Source of the DNA: Candidatus Poribacteria bacterium
GTDB taxonomy: Bacteria; Poribacteria; DTPJ01; WJIO01
Assembly: GCA_014730235.1 (NCBI GenBank)
Contig: WJIO01000379.1
Location: 1-9,867 of the forward strand
Length of the DNA stretch: 9,867 nucleotides
Direction of reading: 5' to 3'
Shown in pieces: positions 6,068-9,867 of this stretch (position 1 is the first letter of the stretch; each line of letters opens with the position of its first letter). The position numbers were made by a program, and so were the translations under genes. The notes under the pieces were generated by a model. The model was not told the DNA's origin. It saw only the letters and a list, made by a program, of their open reading frames with translations, and did not search any database.

Positions 6068-6853
6068 TTATAAAAATTCGCTTATTATTTCCAGGATTTC
6101 AGCGTGCATAACACCATTAGATGCCACGAATCCCTTTGAATAAGCGTTCCAATCATTTCCCCTGAGATCGGTGACTTTGCCGCCAGACTCCTCGACTATT
6201 AAAGCCCCGGCCGCCAGATCCCAGGGTTTAGCTGTGAAATCTACACTCATGTCAGCGTTTCCTATGGCAATCATGCTCAAATCCCATGTGGCGCATCCAT
6301 ACATACGAACTATATGGGCTTTGTGAACCAGTTTACCCAGGGTTTTAAGCATGGGACCATCGTCAAAGCGCAGCTTGGTGTCAAATATCATCAGGGCATT
6401 GCCTAAGTCTCTTTTGGATACGTTGATTTTTTCATCGTTGAGAAAAGCTCCCTTGCCTCGAACAGCCTTGTATGTGTGTTTAAAATAAGGCGCGGTTACG
6501 ATTCCAATAATGACCTGACCTTTATGCTCTAATGCTATGGATGTTCCAAATAACGGCATTTTATGGGCATAATTATGAGTTCCATCCAGGGGATCTATAA
6601 TCCACTTATAATCCGAGTCGATTATTAAGTCACCTCTTTCCTCCGATAATATACAATGATCTGGAAATTCGTCCCTGATTATGGTGATTATCTCCCCCTC
6701 AACCTGAAGATCAACATCAGTTACAAATTCCTTTTTAACACTGTCTTTACTGACGATCTGCTGTATATTACCGAATCTCTCCATCAGTATAATGGAAGAC
6801 TGGTTGGCGGCGGCAACAGCTATATCCAACATATCCTGCAAGGAGTCTGGCAT
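6068..6853 (-). CDS. Inositol monophosphatase (IMPase/SuhB)-family phosphatase
   Basis: This 261-residue protein has the normal length and all key motifs of the Mg2+-dependent IMPase family. VTDVD (44-48) comes first, then SEERG (70-74) with Glu71 as a metal ligand, IDPLDGTHN (86-94) with Asp87 and Asp90 as metal ligands and Thr92, and KPWDLAAGALIVEESGG (209-225) with Asp212. It should hydrolyse inositol-1-phosphate or related sugar phosphates in the cytoplasm; relatives also act on fructose-1,6-bisphosphate, 3'-phosphoadenosine-5'-phosphate or histidinol phosphate, and these cannot be separated safely by eye. The start at 6853 is supported by TGGAGA 8 nt upstream. It is the second gene after the small lipoprotein, separated by 17 bp, and ends at the palindrome shared with the sulfatase-like gene. 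Confidence 0.92.
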   Translation of the reverse strand: MPDSLQDMLDIAVAAANQSSIILMERFGNIQQIVSKDSVKKEFVTDVDLQVEGEIITIIRDEFPDHCILSEERGDLIIDSDYKWIIDPLDGTHNYAHKMPLFGTSIALEHKGQVIIGIVTAPYFKHTYKAVRGKGAFLNDEKINVSKRDLGNALMIFDTKLRFDDGPMLKTLGKLVHKAHIVRMYGCATWDLSMIAIGNADMSVDFTAKPWDLAAGALIVEESGGKVTDLRGNDWNAYSKGFVASNGVMHAEILEIISEFL

Positions 6854-6870
6854 ATTTATTTCTCCATAAT

Positions 6871-7218
6871 TTATCTTTCGATTATCATAATATCCGGATC
6901 ATCGTTGAATTCAATATCCAGATCAAAATCAATAGTAAATGTATAGACCTTTGTTGGTCTGGTATGACTCCTGGAATTCGACATCTCTGTCCATTCCAGT
7001 TCGTGGTATCCTTCATTAACAGATATTATTATTACTTCACCATTGTCGATATACCGATATTTTCCATCGTCCATACGGACTTTAACCTGACTGCCTGATC
7101 GATTAACCAGTCGCACATCATGGTCTTCCTCGACCATTACGGTGGTGCTCAGGGTGCAACCTAAAAGCGATAGGATTGAAAACGCCGATAATATCAGTAG
7201 AAAGGTTCTTGTTTTCAT
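6871..7218 (-). CDS. Small lipoprotein of unknown function
   Basis: This 115-residue protein begins with a lipoprotein signal peptide: Lys2 and Arg4, a hydrophobic run (FLLILSAFSILSLL), and a lipobox L18-L19-G20-C21, so processing and lipidation at Cys21 are expected. Residues after the Cys (T-L-S-T) give no lysine-type or Asp+2 retention signal, which leaves outer-membrane sorting possible. The mature ~95 residues are rich in beta-type sequence with many Asp/Glu, and end DFDLDIEFNDDPDIMIIER. I do not recognise a family. GGAGG 7 nt before the ATG fixes the start. The IMPase gene follows after 17 bp, so the two are probably co-transcribed, although a functional link is not obvious. Confidence 0.82.
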   Translation of the reverse strand: MKTRTFLLILSAFSILSLLGCTLSTTVMVEEDHDVRLVNRSGSQVKVRMDDGKYRYIDNGEVIIISVNEGYHELEWTEMSNSRSHTRPTKVYTFTIDFDLDIEFNDDPDIMIIER

Positions 7219-7258
7219 TTTTACGCCTCCATACTTCGATTTTTTAGTTAATGGAAAT

Positions 7259-7431
7259 GTAATCGTTAAAAAATGGATATAATTTAGTTGTCATTCCTGC
7301 GAAAGCAGGAATCCAGTCTCCCAGGATAGTGTTTTTTCTGTATTCCTGCTTTCGCAGGAATGACAAATTTTGTAATTTACCATCATTATAAAGGTATTTT
7401 CTAAACACATTTTTCATTTTTTAACGGTTAC
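7259..7431. repeat. Outer inverted repeat enclosing the REPIN-like element (MITE-like)
   Basis: GTAATCGTTAAAAAATG at 7259-7275 matches the complement of 7415-7431 at 16 of 17 positions, and the single difference would be a G-U pair in RNA. The enclosed segment is about 173 bp, has no gene and holds the double hairpin at 7288-7366. It covers much of the 284-bp spacer between the lipoprotein gene and the end of the radical SAM gene. No clear target-site duplication is seen outside the arms. Confidence 0.45.
7288..7366. repeat. REPIN-like paired hairpin repeat, copy 2
   Basis: Two perfectly complementary 25-nt units, 7288-7312 and 7342-7366, are separated by 29 nt. Each unit is itself a hairpin: an 8-bp stem ATTCCTGC / GCAGGAAT with a GAAA (or TTTC) loop, preceded by TTGTC. 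Two inverted REP units forming one larger hairpin is the organisation called a REPIN. Very similar short GTCATTCC...GGAAT repeats are widespread in bacterial genomes, usually mobilised by single-strand (Y1/RAYT) transposases; none is encoded here. The 13-nt ends are identical to those of the palindrome at 4369-4419. Confidence 0.82.
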
Positions 7432-7502
7432 GGAAATATAACCAGCTATAGAATAAATGAGCATACTAACTGATTATAAAGACGCAACCAGGTTTACTTT
7501 CT

Positions 7503-8816
7503 TCAAACAGGTTCAGGGCAATAAGTGGAATATTTCATGCCCGGTGATAGGAACACTTTTTTGCCAGGAACAGCTACAGAACTGCATCCGCAGACATAGG
7601 TTCGGGGATCCTGTCCTAATTCACCCTTTAGCTCATCCCACATTTCCCTTGACTCTGTGCTTATATAGAGCAAAGTATCTTTATCCCAACACCGCACCTC
7701 TTTAATTAAAAAACGATATATTTCAGCCCTTACTTTGTGGGGAAAAGGCCCTATCTTTACTCCCTTTAAATCCTCAGATGCTTCCTTTGCTGCTTCAATA
7801 TAAGCAGGATCAAGGAGTTTTTTATCTATCCTTTTTAACAGTGTGTCAATATCCATCCACATTAATACACAAAAACCGATGGACTCAGGTTTTGAAATTT
7901 TAAGTCCCCGCTGGATAATGCTGGAATATTCCTCCCGCCAGTTGCTAACCGGGATCATAGGTTTGAATTTATACCGGGAAGGGATACCCATATCCTCACA
8001 TTTTCTACCAGCTTCAAAACGCTCTATTGCCTTCCCTGCTCCCTGCTCTATGTTTTGTGATACAGATTCGCAGGTAGTGCTCCATACTCCCAGAAGCCTG
8101 TCTCTATGAGGTAAATCAGCTATCCATTCTACGTTTGTGCTGGCTGTATGGAAATGTCCATACCTGTTATCATACTGGGCTAACTTGTGGGTAAACAGAT
8201 TAAAAAGCCCGTATTCCGGCTCAAAGGGGATCAGGTCAGCACCCCAACCGATCATCCTGAAACACTTGTTCCAGGGATATTTTTCTATGGTCGGGCCTAT
8301 AACCTTTTCTTTGTATTCTTCCAGATTCAGGGTTATTGTTATGAATTTCCCCCCACTACCGTCACCACAGTAAAGACATCCGTGAGGACATCCCTGCATT
8401 GTGCCAAAATTATACGTGGGCCAACAAACCTGATTCAGCTTCTGGTCAAGCTCATGGGGATGCCAGTTAATAATGGGATTTATATGTCCGAAAATATTTT
8501 TAATATAGGACATGGGAGTACCTTCCGGACATTCGTTGTGTATGGAGTTTAAGTCCTGTTTCTTTTCACTCAAATCCATTCTGGTAAAAACCAGAGGTTT
8601 TGTGTATGAAACCGGCATATCTTCAGGGACGGTATCAGGAGGCCATAATCCCTTTATTTCTGTCACGATTTCTGAAAGGTTTGATCTATCTATACAGATA
8701 ACATCTCCTATGTTGTAACCGATAGCTTCAAGCATCCTTTCCATGCGTTTCAGACATTGAGGATCGTCCTGAACCCTGTCCAGCATATACACTTTCAAAG
8801 GTGCAAGTTTATACAT
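7503..8816 (-). CDS. Radical SAM protein resembling spore photoproduct lyase (SPL)
   Basis: This 437-residue protein carries a C-x3-C-x2-C [4Fe-4S] motif, Cys143-PHG-Cys147-LY-Cys150, in the context TMQGCPHGCLYCG. That spacing is the radical SAM signature that binds the cluster and S-adenosylmethionine. The downstream order (HFHTASTNVEW, GVWSTTCES, MIPVSNWREEY, and a C-terminal YISTESREMW) resembles SPL-like proteins of non-sporulating bacteria. The C-terminal part has an extra Cys-Gly-Cys (409-411) and Cys433, which could bind a second cluster or metal. The ~140-residue N-terminal region precedes the core. The real substrate is unknown, and DNA photoproduct repair is not assured. AAAGG lies 8 nt before the ATG at 8816. 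It is the second gene after the GH4 enzyme, 18 bp downstream; this pairing hints at carbohydrate or nucleotide-sugar chemistry but does not prove it. It is not a sulfatase-maturase by motif. Confidence 0.8.
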   Translation of the reverse strand: MYKLAPLKVYMLDRVQDDPQCLKRMERMLEAIGYNIGDVICIDRSNLSEIVTEIKGLWPPDTVPEDMPVSYTKPLVFTRMDLSEKKQDLNSIHNECPEGTPMSYIKNIFGHINPIINWHPHELDQKLNQVCWPTYNFGTMQGCPHGCLYCGDGSGGKFITITLNLEEYKEKVIGPTIEKYPWNKCFRMIGWGADLIPFEPEYGLFNLFTHKLAQYDNRYGHFHTASTNVEWIADLPHRDRLLGVWSTTCESVSQNIEQGAGKAIERFEAGRKCEDMGIPSRYKFKPMIPVSNWREEYSSIIQRGLKISKPESIGFCVLMWMDIDTLLKRIDKKLLDPAYIEAAKEASEDLKGVKIGPFPHKVRAEIYRFLIKEVRCWDKDTLLYISTESREMWDELKGELGQDPRTYVCGCSSVAVPGKKVFLSPGMKYSTYCPEPV

Positions 8817-8834
8817 TTTCCTGACCTTTCAATA

Positions 8835-9867
8835 TTATTTCAAATAAGCTATCAGATCGCCCTCGGCTTCAACCATTTCCTTGAACATACTTTCAATCTG
8901 CGCTGTTGTGCATACTGCCGACGTGAGGGGATCCATCAAAAGGGCGTAATAGGCCTTACGCAGGTCTTTTTCCAGTACGGCCTGCACTGTCAACTCCTGG
9001 ACAGCTATGTTGGATTTATTCAGGGCGGCTAGCTGGGCTGGAATATTGCCCACATAACATGGCCTTACTCCTGTATTATCTATCAGGCATGGAACCTCAA
9101 CACAGCAATCATAAGACAAATTGGTTATAATGCCGTTGTTTCTGACATTTCCATTAATCCTTACAGGATTATTGGTTTCACATGAATATATGATATTGGA
9201 CGCATATTCATGGGAGCGGCGAAGTTCTATTGGCTCTTCACCGGACATCTTTTTTTGCATTTCTTCCCTTCGTCTGGCCCATCTTCCACCATCATCTGAT
9301 ACTTTATTTGGCTCCCTACCACCAAGGCCGAATTCTTTCATAGTTTCCTGTTCTTTACGGTAATAGGGAACGTATTCGGACATGTGTCGGGTTGATTCCG
9401 TTACAAAGTAGTCAAAATGTTTAAGTATATCGAATCTGACCGTATTGGTCTTGTATATCTCCGGGTCTTCCATCACTTTCCTGAGCAGTGGATAAGCGTC
9501 TTCACCATTCCAGCAAAATTCCAGGAACCAGGCCATGTGGTTTATACCGGCCACCCAGTAGGCTATTTCATTATATGGCGCTTTGATGTAACGGGCAAGC
9601 TGTTGTGACGTTCCCTGAACGCTGTGACAAAGTCCCAGCAAATTTACATTTGTGGCTTCAGTCAAAAGCCAGCACAGCATGGCCATGGGGTTTGTGTAGT
9701 TAAGTATCAAAGCATCGGGACAAATCCTCTCCACGTCCTGACATATCTCCATCATAACAGGCGCGGTGCGAAGGGTTCTGAATATACCTCCGGGTGTAAC
9801 CGTATCAGCTACTGACTGATCTACACCATAAGACTTGGGTATCATTATCTCATGGTAATAAGGAACA
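8835..9867 (-). CDS. GH4-family alpha-glycosidase (MelA/AglA-like), 5' end outside window
   Basis: The frame stays open past the ATG at 9845 to the window edge (upstream residues read VPYYHEI), so the gene is truncated by the window. About 344 residues are visible; GH4 enzymes have about 430-470, so roughly 100 residues with the N-terminal NAD-binding Gly motif are missing. GH4 landmarks are clear: the DTVTPGGIFRTLRT region, NYTNPMAM with its catalytic-site Asn, GLCHSVQGT and AGINHMAW. Cys (codon 9627-9629) and His (codon 9537-9539) are the pair that binds Mn2+ in this family. The reaction is NAD+- and Mn2+-dependent hydrolysis of alpha-glycosides by oxidation at C3 and elimination. The combination CHSVQGT with INHMAW resembles alpha-galactosidase/alpha-glucosidase members more than the 6-phospho-beta-glucosidases, but the exact sugar is uncertain. 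The SPL-like gene follows after 18 bp. Confidence 0.93.
   Translation of the reverse strand, partial: VPYYHEIMIPKSYGVDQSVADTVTPGGIFRTLRTAPVMMEICQDVERICPDALILNYTNPMAMLCWLLTEATNVNLLGLCHSVQGTSQQLARYIKAPYNEIAYWVAGINHMAWFLEFCWNGEDAYPLLRKVMEDPEIYKTNTVRFDILKHFDYFVTESTRHMSEYVPYYRKEQETMKEFGLGGREPNKVSDDGGRWARRREEMQKKMSGEEPIELRRSHEYASNIIYSCETNNPVRINGNVRNNGIITNLSYDCCVEVPCLIDNTGVRPCYVGNIPAQLAALNKSNIAVQELTVQAVLEKDLRKAYYALLMDPLTSAVCTTAQIESMFKEMVEAEGDLIAYLK

Noticed and set aside
7288-7366. A two-repeat CRISPR array
   Set aside because: The units are inverted instead of direct, only two occur, and no cas gene is in the window.
7503-8816. Radical SAM gene as the anaerobic sulfatase-maturating enzyme for the nearby sulfatase homologue
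   Set aside because: Its overall architecture resembles SPL-like proteins, it is in a separate unit with GH4, and the sulfatase homologue has no Cys or Ser to be matured.
8835-9845. A complete GH4 gene starting at the ATG at 9845
   Set aside because: That Met falls inside conserved GH4 sequence, the frame continues to the window edge and the N-terminal NAD-binding region is missing.

Overview
The window looks like a chromosomal stretch of a diderm (Gram-negative-type) bacterium. Two things show this directly: the end of an outer-membrane beta-barrel protein that closes on Phe, and a small lipoprotein with a clear lipobox. The DNA is moderately AT-rich, especially between genes. Most start codons have a strong GGAG-type ribosome binding site, and near-consensus sigma70-like promoters are visible. 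The gene mix is a sulfatase-superfamily enzyme, a GH4 glycosidase, a UroD/MtaA-like protein, an SPL-like radical SAM protein, cupins and phosphatases. It reminds me of uncultured saprophytic lineages such as Poribacteria, Latescibacteria or the wider FCB/PVC groups. That is only an impression; no marker gene fixes the phylum.

Layout. Bases 1-1829 (+): the 3' part of a beta-barrel protein, a YfcE/MJ0936-type metallophosphoesterase and a single-domain cupin, ending at a GC-rich hairpin (1839-1858). Bases 1883-4122 (-): a two-gene operon, a TPR-repeat protein followed 20 bp later by a UroD-family protein, driven by a near-consensus promoter at 4175-4204. Bases 4153-4602: a divergent intergenic region holding a 51-bp perfect palindrome inside a longer imperfect inverted repeat. 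Bases 4603-6009 (+): a sulfatase-superfamily hydrolase with Thr where the formylglycine Cys/Ser should be. Bases 6016-6060: a 45-bp palindrome that probably terminates transcription from both sides. Bases 6068-7218 (-): a small lipoprotein and an inositol-monophosphatase-family enzyme, 17 bp apart. Bases 7259-7431: a REPIN-like double hairpin inside an outer inverted repeat. Bases 7503-9867 (-): a GH4 alpha-glycosidase (5' end outside the window) followed 18 bp later by an SPL-like radical SAM protein.

How the genes fit together. The enzymes suggest scavenging of decorated carbohydrates or small organic esters: GH4 for alpha-glycosides, the sulfatase-like hydrolase for a sulfate, phosphate or phosphonate ester, IMPase for sugar or inositol phosphates. 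Nothing here proves a single pathway. The transcription units are short and separately promoted, so this is a patchwork of catabolic units and not one large cluster.

The most distinctive non-coding signal is a pair of related repeat elements at 4369-4419 and 7288-7366. They share the same 13-base ends (TTGTCATTCCTGC and its complement) but have different interiors. I found no CRISPR array, tRNA, rRNA, phage or transposase gene, and no clear evidence of a wholly new system. The best leads are the Thr-type sulfatase homologue, the GH4/radical-SAM gene pair and the nested repeat elements.
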